DNA of 46,131 bases from Geodermatophilus sabuli (GCF_010686765.1 NZ_JAAGWF010000031.1:1-46131), one strand, 5' to 3'. Positions 1 through 9,137 are shown, counted from the first letter of the stretch. The notes: generated by a model from the letters alone, not told the origin. A program made the numbers and translations.

Positions 1-306
1 TGTTCCGGCTCAACTGCGCCTCCTGCCACAACTTCGTCGGCCAGGGCGGTGCCCTCTCCTCGGGCAAGGCGGCGCCGTTTTTTGATGCTGACCGGCCCCG
101 AGAACATGCCGGTGTTCGGGGACAACCAGCTCACCCCGGACGAGAAGCGCGCGATCATCAACTACGTGCAGACCATCGACAACCAGGCCGACCCCGGTGG
201 CGCCGGCGTCGGCCGCATGGGACCCGTGGCCGAGGGCCTGGTCATCTGGGTCGTCGGCATCGGCGTCCTGCTGTTCGGGATCTTCTGGATGGGGAGCAAG
301 GCGTGA
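1..306 (+). CDS. qcrC: Cytochrome bc1 complex diheme cytochrome c subunit QcrC, 3' part, reading frame broken
   Basis: This is the end of the diheme cytochrome c of the actinobacterial bc1 complex, which passes electrons from the Rieske centre to cytochrome aa3. The gene enters from the left edge. A heme c motif (CASCH at 15-29, followed by [16 protein letters not shown]) is read in the frame of base 3. The rest ([22 protein letters not shown], then a C-terminal membrane helix ending FWMGSKA) is read in the frame of base 1. The frames meet at a run of six T (78-83), and the roughly ten residues that QcrC normally has between GKxAP and MLTGP are missing. This is either a small deletion with frameshift or an assembly error. 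The stop overlaps the qcrA start (GTGA), as expected for a qcrCAB operon. Confidence 0.85.
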   Translation, partial: CSGSTAPPATTSSARAVPSPRARRRRFLMLTGPENMPVFGDNQLTPDEKRAIINYVQTIDNQADPGGAGVGRMGPVAEGLVIWVVGIGVLLFGIFWMGSKA

Positions 307-1415
307 CCACCCGCGAGACCCGCCCCGGTTCGACCGGTGGCGCGGACGTCCCCGGCCCCCTCCACGGCGGCCCGGACGACGACTACACGCCCGAGCAGCT
401 CGCGGCCATCTCCCGCGAGGACCTCGACCGCCTGGGCGCCGCCTACGACGGCGTGCAGATCCTGCACGTCGACCCGGGCCCCGAGCCGGGGTCCGCGGTC
501 GAGCGGCGGGCCGTCCGCCAGGTCGGGCTCACCTTCGCCCTGGCCGGCCTCGCCGCCTTCGCCTTCATCGTGATCTACGTCGGCTCGGGCTGGTTCCTGC
601 CCGACTGGCACTGGGAGATCACCGAGGGCGGTTGGAGCGCGCTGTTCACGCCGATGCTGGGCGCCCTGATGGGCCTCTCGCTGGTCCTCGTCGGCGTCGG
701 TCTGGTGCTCTACACCAAGAAGCTGCTCCCGCACGAGACCGCGGTGCAGGACAAGCACGACGGTTCGCACTTCGACCGGGTCACCACCGGCGCCACCCTC
801 GTGGGCGGCCTGCACAACAGCGGCCTGGCGCGGCGCAAGCTGATCACCCGTTCGCTGGTGTTCATGGGCGGCGGCCTCGGGCTGATGCTGATCATGCCGC
901 TGGGCGGCCTCATCCGGAACCCGAACACCGGCGATCCGCTGGGCACCACCAACTGGGGCCCGGGGGTCCGCCTCGTCCGCGACGACGGCACCCCCATCCG
1001 GCCCGGCGACCAGCAGCCCGGCTCGCTGGAGACGGTGTTCCCGGCCGTCCCGGGCGGGAACCGGCAGGCCGACGCCGCCACGATGCTGATCCGGCTGCGG
1101 CCCGAGCAGGTCGCGGTCAACCGCCCCCGCGAGGGTCAGGACGACTTCGGCTACGGCGACTACGTCGCCTACTCGAAGATCTGCACGCACGCCGGGTGCC
1201 CGGTGTCGCTGTACGAGCAGGAGACCAGCCGGATCCTCTGCCCGTGCCACCAGTCGCAGTTCGACGTCACGCAGGGTGCCAAGCCGGTCTTCGGCCCGGC
1301 GACGCGGGCGCTACCGGAGCTGCCCATCACGGTCGACGACGAGGGCTACTTCGTCGCGCGCGACGACTACCCTGAGGCCGTGGGCCCCACCTACTGGAAC
1401 CGGGAGCGCATCTGA
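303..1415 (+). CDS. qcrA: Cytochrome bc1 complex Rieske iron-sulfur subunit QcrA
   Basis: Rieske 2Fe-2S subunit of the menaquinol:cytochrome c oxidoreductase (370 aa). It takes an electron from menaquinol at QcrB and passes it to QcrC. The cluster motifs are CTHAGC (C294) and CPCH (C313), each giving one Cys and one His ligand, in a C-terminal Rieske fold. As in other actinobacterial QcrA proteins, the N-terminal half carries three hydrophobic helices (about 75-100, 115-137 and 180-200) rather than the single anchor of proteobacterial homologues. The GTG start overlaps the qcrC stop by GTGA and the stop overlaps the qcrB ATG (TGATG), so translation of qcrC-A-B is probably coupled. Confidence 0.96.
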   Translation: MTTRETRPGSTGGADVPGPLHGGPDDDYTPEQLAAISREDLDRLGAAYDGVQILHVDPGPEPGSAVERRAVRQVGLTFALAGLAAFAFIVIYVGSGWFLPDWHWEITEGGWSALFTPMLGALMGLSLVLVGVGLVLYTKKLLPHETAVQDKHDGSHFDRVTTGATLVGGLHNSGLARRKLITRSLVFMGGGLGLMLIMPLGGLIRNPNTGDPLGTTNWGPGVRLVRDDGTPIRPGDQQPGSLETVFPAVPGGNRQADAATMLIRLRPEQVAVNRPREGQDDFGYGDYVAYSKICTHAGCPVSLYEQETSRILCPCHQSQFDVTQGAKPVFGPATRALPELPITVDDEGYFVARDDYPEAVGPTYWNRERI

Positions 1416-3079
1416 TGGCTCGTACCGCCACGGCGCCGGGTGTCCCGACCACGCTGCTGGGCAAGGCCGCGCTCGAGGTCGACGACCGCCTGATCGTCGC
1501 TGGACCGCTCCGCCGGACCCTGAACAAGGTCTTCCCCGACCACTGGTCGTTCCTGCTGGGCGAGATCGCGCTCTACGCGTTCGTCGTCCTGCTGCTGTCG
1601 GGCACGTACCTGACCTTCTTCTTCGACGCCTCGATGCGGGAGGTCGTGTACGAGGGCTCCTACGCGCCGCTGCGCGGCGTCGAGATGTCCGCGGCCTACG
1701 ACTCCGCGCTGCAGCTGTCGTTCGACGTCCGCGGCGGCCTGTTCATGCGGCAGATCCACCACTGGGCGGCGCTGCTGTTCGTCGCCGCGATCGTGGTGCA
1801 CCTGCTGCGCATCTTCTTCACCGGCGCCTTCCGGCGGCCGCGCGAGAGCAACTGGCTCATCGGTGTGGTCATGCTGGTGCTCGCGCTGCTCATGGGCGTC
1901 ACCGGCTACTCGCTCCCCGACGACCTGCTCTCGGGCACCGGGCTCCGCATCATCAGCGCGATCCTGCTGTCGGTGCCGGTCATCGGCACCTGGGCACACT
2001 GGGCGGTCTTCAACGGCGACTTCGTCGGCGAGAACATCATCGGCCGGTTCTACATCGTGCACGTGCTGCTGATCCCGGCCATCCTGCTGGCACTCATCGC
2101 GGTGCACCTGCTGGTCCTGGTCAAGCAGAAGCACACCCAGTTCCCCGGCCCGGGCCGCACGGAGCACAACGTGGTCGGCAACCGGCTCTTCCCGGCCTTC
2201 GCCGGCAAGGCGACCGGCCTGTTCTTCATCGTGTTCGGTGTCTGCGCCGCCCTCGGCGGCCTCGTGCAGATCAACCCGGTGTGGCTCTGGGGCCCGTACA
2301 ACCCGGCTCAGGTCTCCTCGGCCTCGCAGCCGGACTGGTACATCGGCTTCCTCGACGGGTCGACGCGCATCTTCCCGGCCTGGGACATCAACCTGCCGGG
2401 CGACTACACGATCCCGGCGCTCTTCTGGCCCACGGTCGTCGTCGCCGGCGCGATGTTCACCGTCCTCGCGCTGTACCCGATGATCGAGCGCAAGCTCACC
2501 GGCGACACCGCCTCGCACCACCTGCTGCAGCGGCCGCGGGACGTGCCGGTGCGGACGTCGCTCGGGGTCATGGCCCTGACGTTCTACGTCTGGCTGATGA
2601 TCGCGGGCGGCAACGACGTCATCGCGGACAAGTTCGACATCAGCCTCAACGCGATGACCTGGGTCGGCCGGATCGGCGTGATCATCCTGCCGCCGATCGC
2701 CTACGTGCTCACCTACCGGATGTGCCTGGGCCTCCAGCAGCACGACCGCGAGGTGCTCGAGCACGGCATCGAGACCGGCGTCATCCGGCGCCTGCCGCAC
2801 GGCGAGTTCATCGAGGTCCACCAGCCCCTGGGTGAGGTGGACGCGCACGGCCACGGCCAGCTCGCCTACGGCGGTGCTCCGGTGCCCAAGAAGATGAACC
2901 AGGTCGGCGGTGCTCGCCGGGCCATCCGGGGCTTCTTCAGCCCCATCGAGGAGCCGGCGCAGGTCGAGCTCGAGCAGCGCCGCGAGGAGCACGGCCCGGC
3001 GGCCGCGGAGTCCAGCCGGGAGCTCACCACCTCCGGTCGGCCTCAGGAGGGCGGGCGGCCGCAGGAGCCGCGCGACTGA
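1415..3079 (+). CDS. qcrB: Cytochrome bc1 complex cytochrome b subunit QcrB
   Basis: Cytochrome b of the bc1 complex (554 aa), the integral membrane subunit with two b hemes and the menaquinol oxidation and reduction sites. Paired histidines typical of heme b ligands lie in [11 protein letters not shown]...VVHLLRIFF and in WAHWAVF...[25 protein letters not shown]. Several further hydrophobic helices follow, then the long hydrophilic C-terminal tail usual in actinobacteria. This subunit anchors the III-IV supercomplex, whose oxidase subunits CtaF and CtaC lie just downstream on the other strand. Last gene of the operon; a perfect 20-bp inverted repeat begins 17 bases after the stop. Confidence 0.96.
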   Translation: MARTATAPGVPTTLLGKAALEVDDRLIVAGPLRRTLNKVFPDHWSFLLGEIALYAFVVLLLSGTYLTFFFDASMREVVYEGSYAPLRGVEMSAAYDSALQLSFDVRGGLFMRQIHHWAALLFVAAIVVHLLRIFFTGAFRRPRESNWLIGVVMLVLALLMGVTGYSLPDDLLSGTGLRIISAILLSVPVIGTWAHWAVFNGDFVGENIIGRFYIVHVLLIPAILLALIAVHLLVLVKQKHTQFPGPGRTEHNVVGNRLFPAFAGKATGLFFIVFGVCAALGGLVQINPVWLWGPYNPAQVSSASQPDWYIGFLDGSTRIFPAWDINLPGDYTIPALFWPTVVVAGAMFTVLALYPMIERKLTGDTASHHLLQRPRDVPVRTSLGVMALTFYVWLMIAGGNDVIADKFDISLNAMTWVGRIGVIILPPIAYVLTYRMCLGLQQHDREVLEHGIETGVIRRLPHGEFIEVHQPLGEVDAHGHGQLAYGGAPVPKKMNQVGGARRAIRGFFSPIEEPAQVELEQRREEHGPAAAESSRELTTSGRPQEGGRPQEPRD

Positions 3080-3096
3080 CCCACCTGGCAGCTCAC

Positions 3097-3136
3097 CAGC
3101 AGGGCCCCCGACGGGATCCCGTCGGGGGCCCTGCTG
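3097..3136 (+). terminator. qcrCAB operon terminator hairpin
   Basis: Perfect 20-bp inverted repeat with no spacer (arms 3097-3116 and 3117-3136), directly after qcrB. There is no T-run, as is usual for GC-rich actinobacterial terminators. Confidence 0.8.
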
Positions 3137-3581
3137 CGTCCGGGGCACCGCTGCGCACGCGGGTGACCCCGGGTCGGACGCTGGGTGCGCCCGGGCCGCC
3201 ACCGGCTCCGTTCCCCCGCGGTCGCTGGTCCTCGACCGCGGCGGGAGCCACGTGCGGACGCCGGGGGTGGTGTCGGCACCGACCGTGGCACGACCACCCG
3301 TGCGCGCGTCACCGGCCGGCTGGGCGGGCAGCAGGACGGCCTCACGCGGTGTCGCAGGGACGTCGGCGGGATGCGGGCCACCGCTCGTCCGGCGGAGGGA
3401 GCCTCGGCTCGACGCAGCACGCCCTCGTCCGGCCGAGCAGTCTCCCGTGGCCGGGTCCCACGAGGGGCGGCTGTGGGTGGGGAACCCGGCGCCGGCCGGG
3501 GCGTCGCCGCCGCAGCGGTACCCCGGAGCGCTCACCGGGGGCCGCCACACGCTGGAGGGGCCGCCCCGGCCCGCGGGACGT
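3137..3581. other. Gene-free stretch between the two convergent respiratory operons
   Basis: About 445 bases between the terminators of qcrB (+) and ctaF (-). Open frames cross it on both strands, but none has a plausible ribosome binding site, a recognisable protein or family motifs; they read as Arg/Pro/Gly-rich shadow sequence. No tRNA-like or riboswitch-like fold was recognised. In M. tuberculosis this position holds one or two small genes (Rv2197c, mmpS3), so a decayed gene is possible but not shown. Confidence 0.5.
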
Positions 3582-3621
3582 CACAGGGCCCCTCCTCGCG
3601 GCTGCGGGGAGGGGCCCTGTG
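3582..3621 (-). terminator. ctaF terminator hairpin
   Basis: Near-perfect stem of about 18 bp (arm CACAGGGCCCCTCC... at 3582, partner ending 3621, one mismatch), 22 bases past the ctaF stop on the minus strand. Confidence 0.7.
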
Positions 3622-3643
3622 GGGGAACGCGGAGGATCGCCGC

Positions 3644-4045
3644 TCAGCTGTGCGCGTTCTGCCCGACGTAGTACTCGAACAGCAGGCCACCGATGGTGAC
3701 GAGCAGCGCGGCGCCGGCGATGAGGATCAGCCACGAGTAGAAGAAGGCCAGCGCCAGACCCATCAGCGCGGCCGACAGGGCGATGGCGAAGGGCCAGTAG
3801 CTCCCCGGGCTGAAGAAGCCGAGCTCACCTGAACCGTCGGCGATGTCGGCGTCCTTGCGGTCCTCCGGGCGGGCGTCGATGCGCCGCGAGACGAACCAGA
3901 AGAAGCCGCCGATGAGGAAGGTGAGTCCCCCCGACAGGACCAGCGCCGTGGTGCCGATCGGCTCACGGGACCAGATCCCGTAGACCGCGGCCATCACGAT
4001 GCAGAAGACACCGATGATGTTGAAGATGAGCGCTTCGACCTTCAC
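3644..4045 (-). CDS. ctaF: Cytochrome c oxidase subunit 4, actinobacterial type CtaF
   Basis: Small subunit IV of aa3 cytochrome c oxidase (133 aa), specific to Actinobacteria. Four hydrophobic segments are visible: 5-24 (FNIIGVFCIVMAAVYGIW), 30-52, 83-100 and 104-126. Between the second and third lies a short acidic cytoplasmic loop (RRIDARPEDRKDAD). The sequence matches the family in length and in the conserved FxFFWFVSRRI and FFSPGSYWPF stretches. It follows ctaC by 45 bases on the same strand, the usual ctaC-ctaF pair. The bc1 genes with which the oxidase forms a supercomplex face it across the terminator region. Confidence 0.92.
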   Translation of the reverse strand: MKVEALIFNIIGVFCIVMAAVYGIWSREPIGTTALVLSGGLTFLIGGFFWFVSRRIDARPEDRKDADIADGSGELGFFSPGSYWPFAIALSAALMGLALAFFYSWLILIAGAALLVTIGGLLFEYYVGQNAHS

Positions 4046-4090
4046 GGCCGTCCCTCCTCGTGCGTGGTTCCTGCTGCCCCGCCGGACCGG

Positions 4091-4960
4091 TCAGCCATCG
4101 GCGCGCTGGGCGTCGTCGACGAGGTCCCACGCCTGCGTGGACTGCGGGCCGCCCGGCTGGCCGATGCTCTCGAGGGCGGCGGCGGTGTCCAGGCCCGACT
4201 CGCGTGCCTCGAGGTAGTCCGCGTAGTCGTCCTGCGACACCGCCCGGACCTCGAAGTTCATGTAGGCGTGGTAGGTCCCGCAGAGCTCGGTGCAGCGTCC
4301 GACGAAGGCGCCCTCCTCGCGGACGGTCACCTCGAAGACGTTGTCCCGGCCGTTCTCGTTGCCGGGGATGACGTCGAGCTTGAAGAGGAACTCCGGCACC
4401 CAGAACGAGTGGATGACGTCCGCCGAGGCCACCTCGAACCGGACGACCTGGTCGGTGGGCAGGACGAGGATCGGGATCTCCTCGCTGGTGCCGATCGTGT
4501 CGACCGGCTGGCCGTCGTCCCCGGTGGTCTCCGGGTAGACGAACTGCCAGTTCCACTTGAAGGCGTTGACGGCGATGGTGACGTCGGGATCCTCGCTGCG
4601 GTCCTGGACCCGGTTCTGCACCACGACGGTGAAGAAGAACAGCCCGGCGATGATCAGGAACGGGATGATCGTGTAGACGATCTCCAGCGGCAGGTTGTAC
4701 GCCGTCTGCTTGGGGAGCTCGTCCCCACGCTTCCGGTGCTTGACGACCGACCACAGGATCAGGGCCCACACCCCGATGCCGACGATCAGTGCCGCGATGA
4801 CCGACCAGATCCACAGGTTGCGCATGTCGACGGCCTCGTCGGTGATGCCGTCGGGCCAGCCCCAGCGCCAGAACTCGTTGTTCGGGGTGCACCCGGTGAG
4901 GGCGACCACCCCCAGGAGACCGAGCGCGGGGACCCGCGCGAGCCTGCTGCCTCGAGCCAC
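4091..4960 (-). CDS. ctaC: Cytochrome c oxidase subunit 2 (lipoprotein, CuA)
   Basis: Subunit II of aa3 oxidase (289 aa), which accepts electrons from QcrC at its CuA centre. The GTG start at 4960 is chosen because GAGGAGG lies 10 bases upstream and the protein then opens with a lipoprotein signal (LGLLGVVALTGC, lipid-modified C24); longer open sequence upstream is not family-like. Two membrane helices follow (about 44-65 and 88-110). The cupredoxin domain carries the CuA ligands in RCTELCGTYHAYM (C223, E225, C227, H231, M234) and the earlier His in VIHSFWVPEF. Unlike many homologues there is no fused cytochrome c domain. Co-directional with ctaF. Confidence 0.94.
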   Translation of the reverse strand: MARGSRLARVPALGLLGVVALTGCTPNNEFWRWGWPDGITDEAVDMRNLWIWSVIAALIVGIGVWALILWSVVKHRKRGDELPKQTAYNLPLEIVYTIIPFLIIAGLFFFTVVVQNRVQDRSEDPDVTIAVNAFKWNWQFVYPETTGDDGQPVDTIGTSEEIPILVLPTDQVVRFEVASADVIHSFWVPEFLFKLDVIPGNENGRDNVFEVTVREEGAFVGRCTELCGTYHAYMNFEVRAVSQDDYADYLEARESGLDTAAALESIGQPGGPQSTQAWDLVDDAQRADG

Positions 4961-5067
4961 TGCTCGCTGCCTCCTCGTCCTCCGTCCGGACGTCCCGGAC
5001 GGTCGTCCCGGCGGGCCGCCAGCCGGGGTTCGGCGAACGGCTCCCGTGCCGATCACAGTCTGCGGGG

Positions 5068-5073
5068 AGACTA
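5068..5073 (-). promoter_or_regulatory. Possible -10 box for ctaC
   Basis: Minus-strand TAGTCT in the ctaC/5228 divergent region, about 100 bases before the ctaC GTG. This would give a leader of roughly 100 nt. No clear -35 was seen. Confidence 0.3.
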
Positions 5074-5214
5074 GCCGACCCCGCATGGCGGCCGACCACC
5101 GGAGACGCACGACCGGCGGGTCGCGTGCCTGCACCGTCGGACGGCGGCGCGGGCGACGGTCCGCAGGCCGGTGAGACCCGCCACCGGCGGCCCCGGACCG
5201 ACCGGGACGCCGGT

Positions 5215-5220
5215 TAGAGT
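5215..5220 (+). promoter_or_regulatory. Leaderless -10 box for the gene at 5228
   Basis: TAGAGT, 7 bases before the GTG start and with no ribosome binding site between; the typical actinobacterial leaderless arrangement. Confidence 0.55.
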
Positions 5221-5227
5221 CGAGGTC

Positions 5228-5593
5228 GTGATCTCCCGGCTGCTGACCCCCAGGTGGGTGCTGATGCACCTGCTCGTGGCGGCGCTGTTCGTCGCCACCT
5301 TCTTCCTGGGCTGGTGGCAGTTGAGCAAGGCCGAGGCCGGCGGCGGTGCGGTCAACTGGAGCTACGCGCTGCAGTGGCCGCTGTACGGGTTCATGGGCCT
5401 GTGGTTCTACGTGCGCATGTGCCGCGAGGAGCTGCACCGTGACCCCGACGAGGAGGAGCCGGGCAGCTCGCTGGTCCTGTACCAGCGGCCCCGGATCGAC
5501 ACGACCGGCGACCCGGAGCTGGCCGCGTACAACGCCTACCTGGCCGAGCTCAACGAGAAGGCCCTGGGCCGGCGGGGCACCAGTGGCGGCTGA
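5228..5593 (+). CDS. Conserved actinobacterial membrane protein, function unknown
   Basis: 121-residue protein with two hydrophobic helices: about 10-30 (LMHLLVAALFVATFFLGWWQL) and 45-62 (ALQWPLYGFMGLWFYVRM). A charged cytoplasmic tail follows (EELHRDPDEEEP...LNEKALGRRG). The opening PRWVLMHLLVAALFVATFFLGWWQL resembles the first helix of SURF1-type oxidase assembly proteins, but the rest of SURF1 is absent. Divergent from ctaC and 11 bases overlapped by the DUF3817 gene, so a role linked to respiration is possible from context only. The start is the GTG 7 bases after a TAGAGT box; the open frame upstream is unlikely. Confidence 0.75.
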   Translation: MISRLLTPRWVLMHLLVAALFVATFFLGWWQLSKAEAGGGAVNWSYALQWPLYGFMGLWFYVRMCREELHRDPDEEEPGSSLVLYQRPRIDTTGDPELAAYNAYLAELNEKALGRRGTSGG

Positions 5594-5957
5594 ACCGGCC
5601 GCGACCGCCCCGCGGCTGCCCCGGGCGCTCGCCCGACGGGTCGGCCAGGGCGTCCCCGCCGCGCTGACCCGCTACCGGGTGATGGCCTGGGTGGTCGGCG
5701 TCCTGCTGATCGCGCTGATCCTGGTCGCCGTCCCGCTGAAGTACGCGGCGGGACTCGACCAGCCCGTCGCCGTCATCGGCACGGCGCACGGCTGGCTGTA
5801 CTTCATCTTCTTCCTCACCGCCTGCGACCTCGCGGTGCGCGCCCGCTGGACGCTCCGGGGCACGGTGCTCGTGCTCCTGGCCGGCACCGTGCCGATCCTG
5901 TCCTTCGTCGCCGAGCGGATCGCGACCCGCAAGACCCGCGCCGGCGAGCGCGTCTGA
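5583..5957 (+). CDS. DUF3817 family membrane protein
   Basis: 124-residue membrane protein recognisable as DUF3817: a helix at 37-57 (VMAWVVGVLLIALILVAVPLKY), the motif GTAHGWLYFIFFLTACDLAVR (about 69-90) and a third helix at about 93-112 (GTVLVLLAGTVPILSFVAE). It ends in a short basic tail. The GTG start lies inside the end of the preceding gene (11-base overlap), so the two are probably translated together. The family occurs widely in Actinobacteria and some other bacteria without an assigned biochemical function. A 9-bp hairpin directly after the stop closes this two-gene unit before asnB. Confidence 0.85.
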   Translation: MAAEPAATAPRLPRALARRVGQGVPAALTRYRVMAWVVGVLLIALILVAVPLKYAAGLDQPVAVIGTAHGWLYFIFFLTACDLAVRARWTLRGTVLVLLAGTVPILSFVAERIATRKTRAGERV

Positions 5958-5961
5958 CCCC

Positions 5962-5984
5962 GTCCCGGCTCCAGCAGCCGGGAC
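5962..5984 (+). terminator. Hairpin after DUF3817 gene
   Basis: Nine-base perfect stem (GTCCCGGCT / AGCCGGGAC) with a 5-base loop, 4 bases past the stop. Confidence 0.5.
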
Positions 5985-6014
5985 ACGAGCCGACACCCCG
6001 GAGACCTGCGCCTC

Positions 6015-7964
6015 ATGTGCGGCCTGCTGGCCTACCTGTCCACCGACGCCGACCGGGTCGGCGTCGACCACGTCGACGGCGTGCAGTCCGCGCTGCACTG
6101 CCTGCACCACCGCGGCCCCGACGACACCGCGGTGTGGTCCGACGACCGCGCGGTCCTCGGCTTCAACCGGCTGTCGATCATCGACCTGGAAGGCAGCCCG
6201 CAGCCGCTGCCCTACGCCGGCGACCGGTACCGGATCCTGTTCAACGGCGAGATCTACAACTACCTGGAGCTCCGGGAGGCGCTCGCCGCCGCCGGCGCCG
6301 AGCTGAGCACCCACGGGGACACCGAGACGATCGTCGCCGGCTACCACCTGTGGGGCCAGGACGTCGTCCGCCGGCTGCGCGGGATGTTCTCCTTCGTCAT
6401 CTGGGACACCGCCACGCGGACGGCGTTCGGCGCCCGCGACCCCTTCGGCATCAAGCCACTGTTCACCGCCCGGCTGGCCGACGGCGGCCTGGTCTTCAGC
6501 TCGGAGAAGAAGGCGGTCCTGGAGATGCTCGGCGGCAGCGCCGCCGCCGGCGGGGTCGACCCCGCCTCGCTCCAGCACTACCTGACGCTGCAGTACGTGC
6601 CCGAGCCGGCGACGCTGCACCGCGGCATCCGCCGGATCGAGAGCGGTACGAGCTTCACCGTGGTGGACGGCGAGCTGCACACCGCCCGCTACTTCCACCC
6701 GACCTTCCGGCCGCAGCCGGTGGCGGCCGGACGGGAGCAGGAGCTCTACGACCGGATCGCGGCGGCGCTGGACGAGTCCGTGGCCAAGCACATGCGCGCC
6801 GACGTCACCGTGGGGTCGTTCCTCTCCAGTGGCATCGACTCCACCGCGATCGCCGCGCTCGCGCACCGCTACAACCCGGACCTCATGACCTTCACGGTCG
6901 GGTTCGAGCGGGAGTCGACGTCGGAGGTCGACATCGCCGCGGAGTCGGCGGCGGCGCTCGGTGTGGCCCACGTGCCGGTCGTGATCACCGCGGAGCAGTT
7001 CGCCGAGGCCATCCCGGAGGTGGTCTGGTACCTCGACGACCCGGTCGCCGACCCCGCCCTCGTACCGCTGTACTTCGTGGCCCGCGAGGCGCGCAAGCAC
7101 GTCAAGGTGGTGCTCTCCGGCGAGGGCGCGGACGAGCTGTTCGGCGGGTACACGATCTACCGCGAGCCGCTGAGCCTGGCCTGGGCCGAGCGGGTGCCGC
7201 CGTTCGGCAAGCGGGCGATGGCCGCCCTGTCCGAGCGGCTGCCCGAGGGGATGCGCGGCAAGGACCTGCTGCGCCGCGCGTCGATCCCCCTGGAGGAGCG
7301 CTACTACGGCAACGCGCGCAACTTCTCCGGTGCGGAGCTGGCCCGGCTGATGCGCGGCCACGACACCGACCTGTCGCACGTCACCGTGACCGAGGCCCTC
7401 TACCGGCAGACCCGCGAGGCCGGGTACGACGACGTCACGGCCATGCAGTACGTGGACCTGTTCACCTGGCTGCGCGGCGACATCCTGGTCAAGGCCGACA
7501 AGATGACGATGGCCAACTCGCTCGAGCTGCGGGTGCCCTTCCTGGACCCCGAGGTGTTCGCCCTCGCCAGCACCATCCCGCTGGACCAGCGCGTGCCGGT
7601 GGGCGGCTCGGGTGACCGGCAGAACGCCACCAAGTACGCGCTGCGCCGGGCGATGGAGCAGATCGTCCCGCCGTCGATCCTGCACCGGCGCAAGCTGGGC
7701 TTCCCCGTGCCGACGGCGGACTTCCTCGCCGGGCCGCTGCACGAGTGGGCGCGCGACATCGTGGCGGGCAGCCAGACCGACGAGTGGCTCGACCGCGACC
7801 ACGTGCTGGGCCTGCTCGACCGGCTCCGGACGGCCGAGGTGCCGAGCAAGCGCATCGCCCGTCAGGTCTGGGAGGTGCTGGTCTTCATGGTGTGGCACGG
7901 CATCTTCGTCGAGGAGCGGATCAAGCCGGCGATCCCCGAGACCGTCTACCCCGTCCGGCTCTGA
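6015..7964 (+). CDS. asnB: Asparagine synthase (glutamine-hydrolysing)
   Basis: 649-residue enzyme that makes asparagine from aspartate, ATP and glutamine. After Met removal the N-terminal Cys (MCGLLAY) is the glutaminase nucleophile. The class II amidotransferase domain shows HHRGPDD, RLSIIDL and FNGEIYNY. The C-terminal synthetase domain carries the pyrophosphate loop SFLSSGIDSTAIA and downstream ALVPLYFVAREARKHVKVVLSGEGADELFGGY, both standard for AsnB. The ATG is fixed by the catalytic Cys; GGAG lies about 11 bases upstream. In M. tuberculosis the homologue sits in the same place next to ctaC. Alternative members of the family modify cell-wall peptides, but the close AsnB layout favours asparagine synthesis. 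Confidence 0.93.
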   Translation: MCGLLAYLSTDADRVGVDHVDGVQSALHCLHHRGPDDTAVWSDDRAVLGFNRLSIIDLEGSPQPLPYAGDRYRILFNGEIYNYLELREALAAAGAELSTHGDTETIVAGYHLWGQDVVRRLRGMFSFVIWDTATRTAFGARDPFGIKPLFTARLADGGLVFSSEKKAVLEMLGGSAAAGGVDPASLQHYLTLQYVPEPATLHRGIRRIESGTSFTVVDGELHTARYFHPTFRPQPVAAGREQELYDRIAAALDESVAKHMRADVTVGSFLSSGIDSTAIAALAHRYNPDLMTFTVGFERESTSEVDIAAESAAALGVAHVPVVITAEQFAEAIPEVVWYLDDPVADPALVPLYFVAREARKHVKVVLSGEGADELFGGYTIYREPLSLAWAERVPPFGKRAMAALSERLPEGMRGKDLLRRASIPLEERYYGNARNFSGAELARLMRGHDTDLSHVTVTEALYRQTREAGYDDVTAMQYVDLFTWLRGDILVKADKMTMANSLELRVPFLDPEVFALASTIPLDQRVPVGGSGDRQNATKYALRRAMEQIVPPSILHRRKLGFPVPTADFLAGPLHEWARDIVAGSQTDEWLDRDHVLGLLDRLRTAEVPSKRIARQVWEVLVFMVWHGIFVEERIKPAIPETVYPVRL

Positions 7965-7968
7965 CACG

Positions 7969-8008
7969 ACAGCGCCCGGCTCCTCCGCGAGGAGGAGCCG
8001 GGCGCTGT
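7969..8008. terminator. Bidirectional terminator between asnB and erpA
   Basis: Perfect 18-bp stem with a GCGA tetraloop, 4 bases after asnB and 20 bases after the convergent erpA stop; likely serves both. Confidence 0.85.
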
Positions 8009-8028
8009 GGTCGTGCGTCAGGCGAGGA

Positions 8029-8385
8029 TCAGGAGAACGAGTCCCCGCAGGCGCACGAGCTGCCGGCGTTGGGGTTGTCGATCGTGAACCCCTGCTTCTC
8101 GATGGTGTCGACGAAGTCGATCACGGCACCGCCGAGGTAGGGGCCGCTCATGCGGTCGACGATGACCTCGACCCCACCGAACTCGTAGGTCTGGTCGCCG
8201 TCGAGGAACCGCTCGTCGAAGAAGAGCTGGTATCGCAACCCGGAGCAGCCGCCCGGCTGGACCGCGATGCGCAGCCGCAGGTCGTCGCGACCCTCCTGGT
8301 CCAGCAGCGCCTTGACCTTCGAGGCCGCGGGGTCGCTGAGCAGCACACCGGTGCTACCGGGGGCCGTGGTGTCCTGCACCGTCAT
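8029..8385 (-). CDS. erpA: A-type iron-sulfur cluster carrier (HesB/IscA/ErpA family)
   Basis: 118-residue A-type carrier that receives Fe-S clusters from the SUF scaffold and delivers them to apoproteins. The three cluster-binding cysteines are present: C47 in GGCSGL and C111/C113 in SSCACGDSF at the C-terminus. The ATG at 8385 is chosen because GGAGGA lies about 8 bases upstream and the family begins here; 13 further in-frame residues upstream are not conserved-looking. The window contains several possible clients: the Rieske protein QcrA and the radical-SAM enzyme LipA. Convergent with asnB across a shared terminator. Confidence 0.93.
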   Translation of the reverse strand: MTVQDTTAPGSTGVLLSDPAASKVKALLDQEGRDDLRLRIAVQPGGCSGLRYQLFFDERFLDGDQTYEFGGVEVIVDRMSGPYLGGAVIDFVDTIEKQGFTIDNPNAGSSCACGDSFS

Positions 8386-8515
8386 GTTCTGTCCTCCCAC
8401 ATCCGAGGGCGTCCGCTGCGGCACTCCCTGCAGCGGGTGAACACCGCCGTGGCGGAGCCTGTTCCCAGTCTACGTCCCGGACCGGCGCGCGGGCCGGGAC
8501 GGCGGGGCGCCCCCG

Positions 8516-8521
8516 TAGACT
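8516..8521 (+). promoter_or_regulatory. Leaderless -10 box for DUF3043 gene
   Basis: TAGACT, 7 bases before the GTG start at 8529, with no ribosome binding site. Confidence 0.55.
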
Positions 8522-8528
8522 CGCCGCT

Positions 8529-9137
8529 GTGAAGCTCCGCCTGCCCGGGCGCCGGGACCGCGCCGAGACCGCGCCGGACGCCGGCACCGACGTGACCACC
8601 TCGCTGGTGAAGGCCGGCGGCAAGGGCCGGCCCACGCCGAAGCGGTACGAGGCCCAGGGCCGCCGTCCCGGGCCTCCCCCGCCGCCGCCGACCACCCGCA
8701 AGGAGGCCTACAAGCGGATGCGCGAGCAGCAGGCGGCCACGCGGGGCGCCGCGCGCGCGGGCGCCGTCCGCGGCGACGACAGCCACCTGCCGGTGCGCGA
8801 CCGCGGGCCGGTCCGCAAGCTGGTGCGCGACACCGTCGACGCCCGCCGCAACGCCGGCAGCTTCTTCCTGGTGGTCGCCGCGCTGGTGCTCGTCGGCTAC
8901 TTCGTGCCGGTCCCGGAGGTGCAGAGCTACACGGTGTTCCTCTGGTTCCTCTTCTTCCTGGTGATCATCGCCGACTCCGTCGTCCTGGGCCGGCGGATCA
9001 AGCGGAAGGTGCTCGAGCGCTTCCCCGACGACGACCACCGGATGCGTGGGCTGATCTGGTACGGCGTCAGCCGGTCCACGATGGTCCGGCGGTGGCGGTT
9101 CCCCAAGCCCGAGGTGGCACTGGGCGCCCAGGTCTGA
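8529..9137 (+). CDS. DUF3043 family membrane protein
   Basis: 202 residues. A basic, proline-rich N-terminal part (GKGRPTPKRYEAQGRRPGPPPPPPTTRKEAYKRM) matches the DUF3043 signature KGRPTPKR. An R/D-rich middle follows (RDRGPVRKLVRDTVDARRNAGSFF), then two membrane helices (about 115-135 and 141-160) and a cytoplasmic tail. The family is restricted to Actinobacteria and its function is unknown. The position beside erpA matches Rv2206 of M. tuberculosis. The GTG start has a leaderless -10 box. The stop runs directly into copy A of the stop-adjacent repeat. Confidence 0.88.
   Translation: MKLRLPGRRDRAETAPDAGTDVTTSLVKAGGKGRPTPKRYEAQGRRPGPPPPPPTTRKEAYKRMREQQAATRGAARAGAVRGDDSHLPVRDRGPVRKLVRDTVDARRNAGSFFLVVAALVLVGYFVPVPEVQSYTVFLWFLFFLVIIADSVVLGRRIKRKVLERFPDDDHRMRGLIWYGVSRSTMVRRWRFPKPEVALGAQV

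Noticed and set aside
1391..3550. Long minus-strand open frame across qcrB and the following gap
   Set aside because: Shadow of qcrB; the part in the gap has no ribosome site or recognisable family.
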